DNA from: Blastocladiella emersonii ATCC 22665
Lineage: Eukaryota; Blastocladiomycota; Blastocladiomycetes; Blastocladiales; Blastocladiaceae
NCBI GenBank assembly: GCA_025594325.1
Contig: JANHCV010000007.1
Location: forward strand, 496,001 to 560,000
Direction: 5' to 3'
DNA length: 64,000 bases
The position numbers and the translations under genes are program-made. Each line of letters begins with the position of its first letter. The first letter of the stretch is position 1. Below the pieces are notes generated by a model. That model was given only the letters and a program-made list of their open reading frames with translations, had not been told where the DNA came from and did not search any database. Below, piece after piece: positions 41,187-51,800 of this stretch.

Positions 41187-42285
41187 GGTGTTTCATTAGA
41201 ATTCCATACTCGGTGAAGGAGGGCGGGAGAAGGAGCAGCCAGGGCGCCGCTTAGAAGGGACGTTGCGCCGCCGCGCTTGAAGCTGCGTTGTCTGGCCTCC
41301 GGAGGCGAGTCGAACCCTTCTTTGGGATCAACACAAGGGACTGCTTCACCGCCCTCACCGCAGAGTCCAAAATTAATCACGGCGTTTCAGCTGCAGCATT
41401 AGGCTGATCCGGTGGAAATGCAGCGGTTGACCTTCGCGACCCCACGTGCGTGGCTTGTGTGGCGCAGCGCGTACCGGAAGTCAGGGATCGAAACGTTGAC
41501 GACGAACAACCGGACCCATTTATTCGTAAACAATAGAAACATCAATAATCGTTGATTGCTTCTAAAACCAGTTGAGCAACCTGCGAGCGCGTTCTTCCGT
41601 CCCGCCGTGGCCTGCGTGAGCTCGGATGGTCACACGGGATTGGGCATCGCCACAGAGCCCCACATCATAATGGATCCATTTTTAATGTCAACAATCCATT
41701 AATCCGGTCCTGGGCCATTAAATCCATTATTTTCAGGTTTTTGGTCGGACCCGGGTAAAGTGCGTCATTGAGGCGCGGAGCATCACCAAACCGCGCCAGA
41801 CCCGCCAAGTCGATCCAGAGTCGATCGACTTGTTCTCGTGCGACATGGCCGAGAAAATCGATCCATACGTCGAATGAGTATCGATCGCCGTGAGCTCAAG
41901 TCATTCGACCTGTTGATCGACTTGCTTGTCATTCGACCTATGGACATGATTGATCGATCAAGTTAAAACCTCGAACGACTCATCGAACGAGTGTGGATCG
42001 AGATATGCCCCGCGCCGATTGATAAAATGCCGATCTGTCCCAGCATGTCAGACAAGTGGTCGAGCGGCGCGAGACGTGCCTCAAATGACGTCTCCACTCG
42101 CGCCGATTGAGTTCCAGCTAATTTGCAGCTCCGAATCAACTGATGAGAATGAGCTATCCGTTAAGTAGCGCATCGACTTTGCACTGTATCGCCATGCTCA
42201 GGCTCGTGCACTTCCAGCGCGTTGCCAAACGTCGGGTTCGCGCCTTCGGGATCGCGGCGGTCCACAAAGTCAATAAATTGGAGAT
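41187..42285. other. Intergenic, AT-richer, contains dispersed repeat
   Basis: No gene is supported. The first 280 bp is the presumed promoter of F-box/LRR 2. From about 41660 the sequence becomes AT-rich with scattered ATCCATTA-like motifs. From about 41745 to 42030 it is a dispersed repeat shared with 50.9–51.1 kb. Confidence 0.5.
41745..42030 (+). repeat. Dispersed repeat family A, copy 1
   Basis: It shares ordered blocks with the minus strand at 50855–51125: GCATCACCAAACCGC, many TCGATCGAC/GATCGATC words, ATCGAACGAG and GATTGATAAAA. The copies are diverged and gapped. No coding capacity is seen. It could be a decayed non-autonomous element. Confidence 0.5.
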
Positions 42286-42645
42286 CTACGGCATCATGAG
42301 CAGCGTGAGGCTCGCGTTGTCGTCGTACACGGCGATGAGGTACTTGGTGTACCCGCCCTAGTGCGCCAACGAGGGGCGGTTACCGTTCGGCGCGACGGGA
42401 AGGAAGGCCGAGATGGCCGACAGCGGCACGATGTGGAACTCGCACGTGGCAGGCTGCGTAGGGCGGAGAGGAAACGTCTGCACGACGTAGAGGCCCGGCG
42501 GAACGACGTGCGGCACCGACTGGTACAGGTGGAAATGCTCAACGACCGTGCTTTCGAGCTGCATGCCGTCCAACTCCAAGTTGACGAGCCAGGTGCGCGT
42601 TTCCTCTCGACCAAGCGCAACGGAGGGCAACGACGCGCTCAACAC
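42286..42645 (-). pseudogene. Relic related to the decayed gene at 36.8–38.7 kb
   Basis: The minus-strand frame reads TWLVNLELDGMQLESTVVE, GLYVVQTFPLRPTQPATCEF, then an in-frame TAG at about 42360, then GGYTKYLIAVYDDNASLTLL and a stop. GGYTKYLIAVYDD resembles SGYRYLVLACTKG in the larger decayed gene. Only this internal fragment is present, so it is probably a truncated duplicate. Confidence 0.45.
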
Positions 42646-43214
42646 CTCACTTTCAACTCATAAAGCTTAAAGATGCAAGGGTTCTTACGACCGCCGTGAC
42701 GACATCTTCCCGGGGAGATGGCTGCGCTGGAACTTGGCTTGCCCGCCGACCGGGTCCGTATCGACCAAGTTCCAACGCTCACGTCACTGCCACGCGCTTG
42801 CGGCAAGTAATTCATAGATTATTCATAGGGTGCAACTTCGAGGTGCCGTCGCCGGGAGAGCGCGGCGCTGCAGCGAAGCGCGGGGAGAAACGCGTCGAAG
42901 TCAACGTCACGTGAGCGCGTCGATCGTTCCGAGACTTCGCTCGCGGCGGCTCGCGCCAGCACCCCTGCTCGCGCTCCCTCGCCCCACCACCAGCGACCAT
43001 TTGCCGTCACACAGCCTTCGGCTGGCACCGGCGCAGGGCTTTGCCCTTCGCCCTTGCCCTTGCCCATCGTCGCCCAACGCTCCCACTCGCTCGCTCAGTT
43101 CTCGTTGTTTTTGAGCCCGAGCTCACTCAAACTCCATGCAAACTATTTAAGAATGAACACAGACGCGATATTTATGTTTGAGAAAAAAAACTACAAGCCG
43201 ACGCGACCGATACT
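42646..43214. other. Intergenic with hairpin repeat B (partial)
   Basis: No gene is supported. The region holds a CACGTG at about 42909 and a partial copy of the small hairpin repeat (42998–43068). Confidence 0.45.
42998..43068 (+). repeat. Hairpin repeat family B, distal half
   Basis: Contains CAGCCTTCGGCTG (5-bp stem, 3-nt loop, 43013–43025) and CAGGGCTTTGCCCT (43034–43047). The 70-bp block matches the minus strand at 49030–49100 almost base for base. Confidence 0.7.
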
Positions 43215-45920
43215 TTAGGCCGAGTCGTTGGGGTGAGCACGCTTGGCGGGCAGCTCGAGGTCGGCGTCCGTTGACTGCTCCTCCTCAGCCGAGCGCTTGC
43301 GGTGGCGAGCTATAGTTATTCGTCGTTCGTTGGTTAGCACATGGTCCGCTACTCGCTTCGACACGACCAGACAAGAAGACCGTGTCCGAGTTGAGCAGCT
43401 TGCCGCCGTTCCACACATATGTACAGCTCGAGCGAGTCGCGCGGGTTGGGCGTCAGCGTGAAGAAGATGTGCGGGAGGCGAAGACGTTGTCGGAGAACAC
43501 CTTGCGCTCGCCGTTGGAGAACCACTGCTTCTTGGCCACGCCCATGATGGCATGCACCGTGCCCTGCTGGTCGGGGCTGAGCGGCAGCACGACGCCCGAC
43601 TCGGCCGTCTTGCGCGCCTGCTGCATGCGCTCGATGACGACGTCGAGATCTTTTTCGGTGACGCTCGCGACAGACTTGATGTCCTGCGGCGCGACACGTT
43701 GCTGGAGGTACGCGCCGTTCATGAACTTGGAATAGAGTGTAGTGGATTGAGCAGAATGATTGTATATTGGGAACAACGAGAGGAACACCGCCGCGCGCAA
43801 CGCGTGATCCCGCCCATCCCAGGTCGGCCACCCCTGTACCCATCCGCCCCCCGCCGCGATGGCGAGCGCGGTGGTGTGGACAGCTTGTCGAAGACGACGA
43901 GGATGAAGTCGTTGTCGCGCGAGAACCGGTGGGTCGAGACGCGGAGCAGGTGCTGGATCAGGCCGAGAATCGAGAAGCGGTTCTTGCGGTCCCGGTCATG
44001 AAGACCGCCGCGGCCGAACGGGAACAGGTGGACGAAGAAGAGGGCGAGCCAGTCCTGGTCGTGCAGGTCGGCGTACTTGTTGGGGTGGCGGATCGCGAGG
44101 ATCGGCGAGTCGTTGAGCAGCTCGGCAGGCGGCGTTGCGGCGCCGTGAGCCGCAGTCGCAGAGCCCTGGGCGGCGACGGCGGCGGCGGCGGCGGTCGGCT
44201 GGTTGCCGAGATACTGCTGTACCACGTACATCGCGTCAGCGATGACCTTGGCGTGGCCGCTGCGCTTGTCCGAGCGTTTTTCGGCCTCGGAATCGGGTGG
44301 CGCGGCGGCTGCGGCGGGCGCCGCGGTGGTGAACGTCGCGGACGTCGCGGCGGCGGCGGTCGACTCGAGATCCGACGCGTCGCCGTCATCGTCGTCCGAG
44401 CCCGACTCGGAGTCGGAGTCGTCGACGGCCGGGTGGCAGCCGTGACGAGTCAAGTGGTCACGACGGTGGTGGAGATGGTCGACATGGTCGTCGGACGCCG
44501 CGTAGCCGTAGGCCGCGGGCGACTCGACAGGGCGTGGCGCGGCCGTTGCACCAAGTGCGACGTCCCCGCCGCCGTCACCCGCACTCAAGCCCGTCACGTC
44601 GTCGAACGCGTCCGCGTCGCCGGCTCGGCTGCCGCCCTTGAGCGACTTGAGGAACTCCTGCTTGGCCTCGCGGGCGGCCTCGAACTCGTTCTCAGGCGCG
44701 TCCTGGACAAAGATGCCCGACACGAACTCGTGCACCGTCACCTTGGCGTCGTGCGGGTCCATCTGGGCCTGCTTCCCGACAAGCGTGGCGTTGGCGACGT
44801 CGCACGTTGCGTCCACGGCCTTGGCGGCGAGATCCTTGGTCGCGGGCTGGGTGCCGTCGTAGGCCTCAGTGAAGAGCTTGTCGTTGATGGACTCAGGTGC
44901 ATCGAACGACTTCTCGCACAGCGCGTAGTCCTGGTACAGCGGGTTGAACTTGAGCAGCTTCTCGACGGCCGCGCGGACCCTTTCCGCGTCACAGCCGTAC
45001 TTTTTGCGCAGCACGGCCTGCTGCCCGTCGGTGAGCGTGGACGTGAAGACGACCTGGAACTCCTTGAGGCCGTCGACAAACGGCAGCACCTTGACGAACG
45101 CGGGGCCCGCCGTGCCGTCGTGGATGTGGATGTGCAACGTGAGCGCCTTGCCGGTGCCGCCCGCGACGACGCAGGTAATGGCGTTCATGTAGAACAACGA
45201 GATGACGCGGAGCTTGGAGAAGGTGAGGATGTCGATCTCGTCAATCGAGCCCGTCATGTTCCCATTGGCGAGGGCCCACTCGGGCGGGCGCAGGTTGAGG
45301 TTGGCGCCGCCGTCGTGGCTCTCGAGCTTGCGCTGGATGTCGCGGAGGTGCTTGAGCGTGTCCTTTTTGAAGAAGGCGGCGATGACGACGCCGTCAGGAT
45401 CGCGAACGACGCCGCGCGGGGAGAGCGCGAGGAGCGTCACGTTGACGTCCTTGAACTCAGGCGGCGGGAACAGCGAGTCGACGCGGTACTGCGCGGCGAG
45501 ATCAGGGGGCACGTCTTTGGGCACGGCGAGCACCGCGGCCATGGCCGCCCACGGGAACTCGGCGACCTCAAGGCGCTCGACCTCATTGCCGAAGCACAGC
45601 TCGTCCGTGACGACGCAAACGTGCCCGCCCATGGCCTCGGCGTGCTCCTCGCGGTACTCGTTGATGATGCGCATGCGGTTCTCGCTGGTGAGGCCGGGGA
45701 CGCACAGGTCGACGAGCAGGCGCGCAAGGCGCGCCGCGTGAAGGTACTGCGACTTGGCCTCGTCGCGTTTGCGCTGGCGATAGCGACGGGTATTGTCGCG
45801 ATGGTGCTCGACGTACTCGAGATCCACGCGCTGCTTCTGGTGCCGCTTGTCCGAGTACTCGCGCTCCTGCTGCAAACGCTCATTGTGGGACGGGGCGGGC
45901 TTGAGCTTGGGCGACTCCAT
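43215..45920 (-). mobile_element. Truncated Helitron-like replicase (DUF6570 + Helitron-like N domain)
   Basis: The frame 43719–45920 (733 aa) starts MESPKLKPAPSHNERL. After a basic coiled coil it carries a DUF6570-type region (PPEWALANGN, LTFSKLRVISLFYMNAIT, LHIHIHDGTAGPAF, KLLKFNPLYQDYALCE). A long Ala/Asp-rich linker precedes the Helitron-like N domain (DWLALFFVHLFPFGRGG, RFSRDNDFILVVFD). Downstream frames continue it (FMNGAYLQQRV, QQARKTAESGVVLPLSP, RKVFSDNVFAS, then after a one-base shift LPHIFFTLTPNPRDSLELY). The REP nuclease and helicase domains expected next are absent. It is therefore a 5'-end fragment of an autonomous Helitron, partly frameshifted. A long antisense frame opposite it is a shadow. 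Confidence 0.75.
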
Positions 45921-46091
45921 TCCAGGAACAGGCTAGAGGAGAAGCGGATCTGTAAGAACGTGAAATTGCGACGCAGCAGGTGTCACTTCGCCAGAGAGTA
46001 CCTTTGGCGGTGGCAACTCCCATTGAAATGGATCCGAGGCAAAGGGCCGCCCGTACACCGCAGGGACTACGCAAAGAAATCGGAAGCCACG

Positions 46092-46666
46092 TTAGACGCG
46101 ATTCGAGCAGGCAGGCCTTGCGTGGCAAAACGTACCCAATCGAACAGGCGCGTCAAACGTGTCAATCGATGCAGGACCCGGTGGCGGAGCAGGCGGAGGA
46201 GGCACGGTTGCAGATGCGGTAGGCGGAGGTGCAGGACCAGAAGGCGAAAGCGACCTGGGTGCGACCGTTGAGGACAAGGTGGTCGAAGTAAGTGCAGTGC
46301 TTACATGCGCGTTGAACGGTGGCACGCGTGTTGAAAGTTCAGAGCGGTGGTAGGGTCTCTGTTGATGAGGGCGAGCCACAGGGCTGAGAGAGAGGATGGG
46401 TCGCGCAGATCTGCGGCGGACAGCGACAGCGACGCGAGCAGTCCATGGTATGCGTCGATCAGCTCATGGAGCTTCTTTCTGACAGACTCAGGGGCGCGTG
46501 TATGAGCAGAATGCTGAGCGAGCCATGCGGCAGCGTGTCGAGCGGCAGCAGCGCGGTGGCCGTGCGACGCGAAGGTGGCGTGGTTGCTCGAGTCGGGGCA
46601 AAGCCAGTCGACGAGGCGGTCACACTCCTCCGCGGTCCACCTTGGCCGACTCTCGTGTTGCGGCAT
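46092..46666 (-). CDS. Myb/SANT-like protein, left palindrome arm
   Basis: Two exons, complement(join(46092..46254,46305..46666)), 174 aa; intron donor GTAAGC, acceptor CACCCAG. Exon 1 begins MPQHESRPRWTAEECDRLVDW and has three helices with Trp spacing typical of Myb/SANT or trihelix DNA-binding domains (RPRWTAEE, HAAAWLAQHS, VRKKLHELIDAYHGL). Exon 2 is Pro/Ala/Ser-rich and ends with a unique basic segment. Exon 1 is identical in protein sequence to the right-arm gene. The two start codons face away from each other. Such domains are common in transposon-encoded and transcription factors; the biological role is unknown. Confidence 0.6.
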
Positions 46667-46785
46667 GTTACAGCCGCTCAAGCTTTCGTTTCGTGGAGGA
46701 GAAGTGGAGTGCGCAACGTCGCCCGAGCCAAAGTCGCGAGCAAGCCGCAAAACGCGTTCAGCCACAGTCACGTGACATGTACGAC
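46162..46785. repeat. Left arm of large inverted repeat
   Basis: About 624 bp matching 46881–47504 in reverse complement. The encoded 156 aa are identical in both arms and antisense frames match too; differences appear only at the outer edge. The inner end is ACATGTACGAC. Confidence 0.85.
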
Positions 46786-46880
46786 GTGATGCAGGGCTTT
46801 GCCCTGAAATATTGGGTGGCCCCTTTGAAAGTCTCGGTCTATGTCACGTGCTTTTGGCGGATTTCACTTGGTTTCATCAA
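46786..46880 (+). repeat. Palindrome core: hairpin repeat family B, proximal half
   Basis: The 95-bp spacer between the inverted arms is not symmetric. It begins with the hairpin CAGGGCTTTGCCCTG (46792–46806) and runs to GGTTTCATCAA. The block 46791–46879 matches the minus strand at about 49095–49183 with few changes. CACGTG sites flank it symmetrically at 46769–46774 and 46892–46897, making it a candidate bidirectional promoter for the twin genes. Confidence 0.7.
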
Positions 46881-47504
46881 GTCGTACATGTCACGTGACT
46901 GTGGCTGAACGCGTTTTGCGGCTTGCTCGCGACTTTGGCTCGGGCGACGTTGCGCACTCCACTTCTCCTCCACGAAACGAAAGCTTGAGCGGCTGTAACA
47001 TGCCGCAACACGAGAGTCGGCCAAGGTGGACCGCGGAGGAGTGTGACCGCCTCGTCGACTGGCTTTGCCCCGACTCGAGCAACCACGCCACCTTCGCGTC
47101 GCACGGCCACCGCGCTGCTGCCGCTCGACACGCTGCCGCATGGCTCGCTCAGCATTCTGCTCATACACGCGCCCCTGAGTCTGTCAGAAAGAAGCTCCAT
47201 GAGCTGATCGACGCATACCATGGACTGCTCGCGTCGCTGTCGCTGTCCGCCGCAGATCTGCGCGACCCATCCTCTCTCTCAGCCCTGTGGCTCGCCCTCA
47301 TCAACAGAGACCCTACCACCGCTCTGAACTTTCAACACGCGTGCCACCGTTCAACGCGCATGTAAGCACTGCACTTACTTCGACCACCTTGTCCTCAACG
47401 GTCGCACCCAGGTCGCTTTCGCCTTCTGGTCCTGCACCTCCGCCTACCGCATCTGCAACCGTGCCTCCACCACCTGCTCCGCCACCGGGTCTGGCGTTGA
47501 TTGT
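46881..47504. repeat. Right arm of large inverted repeat
   Basis: Mirror of the left arm; every paired coordinate sums to 93,666. It starts GTCGTACATGTCACGTGAC. Similarity decays near the outer end, where the exon 2 codons differ from the left copy. Confidence 0.85.
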
Positions 47505-47544
47505 CACATTTGGGCTTGCCTCATCATGTCACGTGAGTGGCTGA
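47000..47544 (+). CDS. Myb/SANT-like protein, right palindrome arm
   Basis: Two exons, join(47000..47361,47412..47544), 164 aa. Exon 1, the splice sites and most of exon 2 match the left-arm gene. The C-terminus diverges after PPPAPPPG, where the inverted repeat ends, so the two products differ in their last 20–30 residues. The domain content is the same: an N-terminal Myb/SANT-like helical domain and a Pro-rich tail. It is expressed, if at all, divergently from the same 95-bp core as the left copy. Confidence 0.6.
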
Positions 47545-47987
47545 ACGCGTCCCCTCGCCCTTTCTCCCTCGCGCGCCCTCGCTGAATCAAAGTCAACCCG
47601 CAATAAATATGTACTCTGTTGTTGCTTCTTCATGTGTCAATGACGTTTCTTGGTTGCTGTGCGACTTTAGCCGCACCCGCGCCAAGTTGGCGGTTCACCT
47701 TACGTGTTACCTTGTCACTGTCGCTCTGCGCAGCATGTTATGCGGTAACAGCAGCAGCAGCGCGGCTGAGTTGAGTCGCAGCCCCTGATCCTTGCCTTGA
47801 TCGTGTCGCGATAGAGATGAGCAACCATATGTTGGGGCAGAATCTCGACAGGAACGCAATAGTTTCGCTATGACGAATTCAGCGTAGTCTGAGCTAACTC
47901 AACTCGTTTGTTTGTCGACTCTCAAGCGCAGCACTCGATCATCATCTCTTCTTCAATCAGTGTTGCGTGGCGCGGCGTCGCTCAGCG
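47545..47987. other. Intergenic between palindrome and minisatellite
   Basis: 443 bp of near 50% GC, more AT-rich than the window average, with a short CAG run near 47750. No gene is supported. Confidence 0.4.
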
Positions 47988-48880
47988 ACGGAACGAGGCG
48001 ACGCTGGCAATCAACGCAACGAGGCAACGCTGATCATGAAAGCAACGAGGCAACGCTGATCATGAACGCAACAAGGCGACGCTGATTACGAACTCAACAA
48101 GGCGACGCTGATTACGAACTCAACAAGGTGACGCTGGTCGTAGACACAACGCGGCGCTGATTGTCAACCCAATAAGGCAACGCTGATCATCAACGCAACG
48201 CAACGAGGCGACGCTGGTCATTGACGCAACGAGGCGCTGCTGATCACGAACTCAACAAGGACGCGTTGGACTTGAACTCAACGAGGCGACGCTGACCAAC
48301 AACTCACCAAAGCGGCGCTTGTCATTGACGCAACGAGGTGACGCTGGTCATCGACGCAACAAGGTGACGCTGGTCATCGACGCAACAAGGCGACGCTGGT
48401 CATCAACGCAACAAGGCGACGCTGGTCATCGACGCAACAAGGCGACGCTCGCCATCAACGCAACAAGGCGACGCTAGTCATCGACACAACGAGCTGACGC
48501 TGATCATTAATGCAACAAGGCGACGTTGATCACGACCCAACAAGGCGACGCTGATCACAACGCAACGAGGTGACGCTGGTCGTCAATGCAACAACGCTGG
48601 TCGTCAACGCAACGAGGTGACGCTGAGCTTTGACGCAACAAGGCGACGCTGAACTTCAACGCAACAAGACGACGCTGAACTCCAACTGAACAAGGCGACG
48701 CTGGACATCAACGCAACAAGGCGATGCTCATCGTCAACCCAACAAGGCGGCGCTGATCATTGACCCAACAAGTCGACGCTGGTCATCAATCGACGCTGGT
48801 CATCAACACAACAAGGCGACGTTGAACTTCAACCCAACAAAGCGGCGCTGATAATCAACTCGACGAAGCGACGCTGGCCG
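47988..48880. repeat. 26-bp minisatellite array
   Basis: About 34 units of GCAACAAGGCGACGCTGGTC plus ATCRAC. The central part (48330–48480) is the most regular; the edges are diverged, with units lengthened or shortened by a few bases. The period is not a multiple of three and no frame stays open, so it is not coding. There are no spacers, unlike a CRISPR array. Confidence 0.9.
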
Positions 48881-49190
48881 CCTTAAAAAAAAATTTTCAT
48901 CGACCTCGCCATCATGCGCAACCTGAACATCACCGTGCCCGGAGCGCAGGGTCGGCAAGCGTCCGCATGCATGCCGGGAGGCGGGCGAGTTGCACGATTT
49001 GGTCAGGGAGTGCGAGAGCGTGCGCGGCGCAAGTCTGGGCAAGGGCGAGAGGGCAAAGCCCTGCGCCGGTGCCAGCCGAAGGCTGTGTGACGGCAAATGA
49101 AACCAAGTGAAATCCGCCAAAAGCACGTGACTCAGGACAGACTTTCGAAGGGGTCACCCAATATTTCAGGGCAAAGCCCTGCATGCGACC
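48881..49190. repeat. Hairpin repeat family B, complete copy (minus)
   Basis: After an A9T4 run at about 48886, the stretch 49028–49183 reads on the minus strand as hairpin CAGGGCTTTGCCCTG (plus 49167–49181), the palindrome-core sequence, then CAGCCTTCGGCTG and a second GGGCTTTGCCC. It joins in one unit the two halves found separately at 46.8 kb and 43.0 kb. Confidence 0.7.
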
Positions 49191-50854
49191 ATGCTATCGA
49201 CCCGCTCGATACCTGCGACCTCGTGCAACCGCCTGCACCACCACCCCTCGCCCTCCATGTAACTCATGTCGACGCGCATCCGCCCGCACCACCACGGGCC
49301 CGCGCCGCTCGGCGACTTCAACAGTATGCGTCTCTTGCCTTCTCCTCCCCCGCGACCTGCATCTGCAGTCATGCCTCGAGTCCGCCGACACGCCCTGCAC
49401 GCGTCGACGGGACTCGCGCCCGCTGCGCTCGATGTCCACGCCGCGTTCCCACGCCTTTCGCGCCGGCTGTCCGTTCGCTCACTGACGCACTCACCTTACG
49501 ACCGCTTTGCCCTGTTTCTTAGCCTTCGACGAGCACCTCGAGCACCTCAAGCTACAACGGCTCTAGTGGGGTCCGCGGAGACGCGTCGGCGTCGATCCTG
49601 ACCAAGTTCGCGGCATGGCACGCGGTGTGCGACTCAGCCTACTTCTCCCATCGGCCGAGACTAACACGTTTGCGGCCGCCATGAATAGGGCGCCGAGTAC
49701 GCCAAGTCGCGGCGACAAGGGCCGCCCCTCGACTATCGCGTCGACTCGCGCTCGAAGCGCTCAAGCCCGCGCGGTACCTCAACTATGATCAAGAACACGC
49801 GGCCGCGGCGAGGTCTCGCTGCTCGGGTCGTCGCTGGCCTCAAGCACGCGCTCGGCTGCACGTGCGAGTCCCAGTTCGAGGCATGCGACTCGGTCGGCGT
49901 CCTCGCGGACCGACACTGACACGGCCGGCTCGAGTAGGTCATCAAGTACACCACGCTGCAGCGGCAAGACTCGCCTCGTCGTCTTTCCTCGTGACGCGCC
50001 TGAGGTCAAGCGGTACGGACCCCATCCCTCATGCACTCGTCGTGATTAATCGCCCGGCACGTCGGCGCTGTCCGGCTCTACCCCACGCGAGCTGGTGCGC
50101 TCGGGTTCTGACCTGGTGCCTGCCGACACGACCCGCTCGCCCAACACCTTCTTGATCATCGCTCACTCGTCGCCGCCACGTCACCCATAGGCTCGATCTA
50201 CCACGACAAGCTGCTGCGGGGCTCGCCCACCGACTGGTCGGCGCTGCCCTCGAGCCCGCACTCGGCCGCGTACTCGTTCATGGTCAAGGTCTGCGACCCG
50301 GTCCGACCTTCCTGTATCCCGACTCCTGGTTGACCGTGACGCATTCGCAGTAGCTGAACAAGCCGGGCTCCTGCTGCACTCGCTGTCGAGTCGGGTTGCG
50401 TTCACGGCCGGGTCAAGAATTCGGACTCACGCTGACGTACGAGATCAACTCGGTCCCCGCGCGTCCCCACCACCTGCTGCTCGAGTACCTCCTCAAGTCA
50501 ACCAGCTGCACCGCGCGCCGCTGCCCTCGCCGACCGCCTTCAAGGTCCACCTGCTCGAGTCGGCCGTCGAGCAGCTCAAGTCCATCAACAACGCGAGCAG
50601 TAAAGAAGCAGGGCTGACGGCGACCGCGGCCAAGGCAACGGAGCTCGCGACATGCGCTGCGGCCGGCCTCCCGCGTGCGAGCCAACGCGACGCTCGTCGC
50701 ACGCACAAGTCGCCGACCAAGCTGCGGCCTTCGTCGTCGGCTCTTCCTGTCCCTCCCACCTCATCCTGCGCGTGCGGCCGCGTATATATATCAAATTGCG
50801 TCTCATTCGGTGTGTCGTTCAAGGTCAGGACTGGGTCATGCGAGTGATCGTTCG
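49191..50854. other. Degenerate region, possible transposon debris
   Basis: No intact gene. Plus-strand pieces look once-coding, for example FDEHLEHLKLQRL near 49527, reminiscent of a Gypsy-type reverse transcriptase segment, and FKVHLLESAVEQLKSINNAS near 50550. They are in different frames and interrupted by stops, so I assign no family. Confidence 0.35.
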
Positions 50855-51125
50855 ACGCTTGCAGCGGGCCCGATCAACATGTTACTTTTATCAATCAGGC
50901 GGGAAAAGATCTCGTTCGATAGTTGTTCGAGTGGTCACACGACGCGTCGTTCAAGTGCACGTGCAAACTTGATCGACGCATCAGGCCAGATCGATCAAAG
51001 GGTCAATCGGAAAAGTAACATATCGGGTCGACGTCGATCGACTTGCTCTGGGTCCGACCCATTCAAAGGGTGGATCGATGGTCGATCGATTTTATTTGAC
51101 TGGGGTGCGGTTTGGTGATGCATCG
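50855..51125 (-). repeat. Dispersed repeat family A, copy 2
   Basis: Reverse-complement relative of 41745–42030. Its GATGCATCACCAAACCGC end lies exactly where the F-box/LRR 3 pseudogene loses homology, so the element marks the breakpoint. Confidence 0.5.
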
Positions 51126-51800
51126 GCGACCACGGATGCGTGGATTGAGATGCTGGTCAGTTTGACACTACGCAAAGTAGGTATGATTGGCAAGGAAACC
51201 AAGGTCGAGCTGGAGTTGTCCGCCCAATTAGAGCCACGAACGTAGTAGTTGAACTCGAAGTTTCGCAGGAGCGGAAGCGTCAAATGCCTCAGATCGAAGT
51301 TGAGCTCGCTCTGAGTCATGTCGTTCCCGGTTCCGTGTGTGTTGATGCTGAAGCTGCGGAGCAATCCCGCAAGCGAGTTGAAAATGTTGGTCAGCGAGGT
51401 ACTGGAAACAAAGGTGTTGTGGAGGCCGAGATAGCGCAAAGCTGGCATCCACGACGCGCGAAGCAGATTGTGCGCGAGTTGCGACTGCACCTTGGGGTCT
51501 GGCATCGTTCCCATATTGAGGGTGAGCCTTGACAAGAAAGCAATATCGTGGAAAGGCTTGGCTGCAGCTGGCTGCGAGGAACCGGTTCTGTCAACCGCGC
51601 GCTTGAGGAGCCATGGCCAGTCCCGTGAAGTTGCATGTCACGGCACGCATCACACGGCCAGACAGCCGAAGCGTGAACCGTGATGGCAAAAAGGTTGGAA
51701 CGACCATTTGTGTTAGAAACTATCCAAGAGCTCTCACGCCAGAGCACTCGGCGAACAATTGCGTGCAAGTCACGACTAGCCGTGCCAAGGTCACTTGAAT
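51126..51800 (-). pseudogene. F-box/LRR paralog 3, truncated at both ends
   Basis: The minus strand reads LGTASRDLHAIVRRVLWRES and AVWPCDACRDM, both family blocks, then after a frame change near 51535 LTLNMGTMPDPKVQSQLAHN, WMPALRYLGLHNTFVSSTSL and LPLLRNFEFNYYVRG. The F-box start is missing upstream and all repeats after SIHASVVADA are missing downstream, replaced by dispersed repeat A. Only about a third of the gene remains. Confidence 0.75.

Noticed and set aside
43767-46271. 834-codon plus-strand frame opposite the Helitron relic
   Set aside because: Valine/Glu/Arg-rich mirror of the Helitron coding frame, without any domain.
47988-48880. CRISPR-like array
   Set aside because: Units are head-to-tail without spacers, diverged, and in a eukaryotic context; it is a minisatellite.
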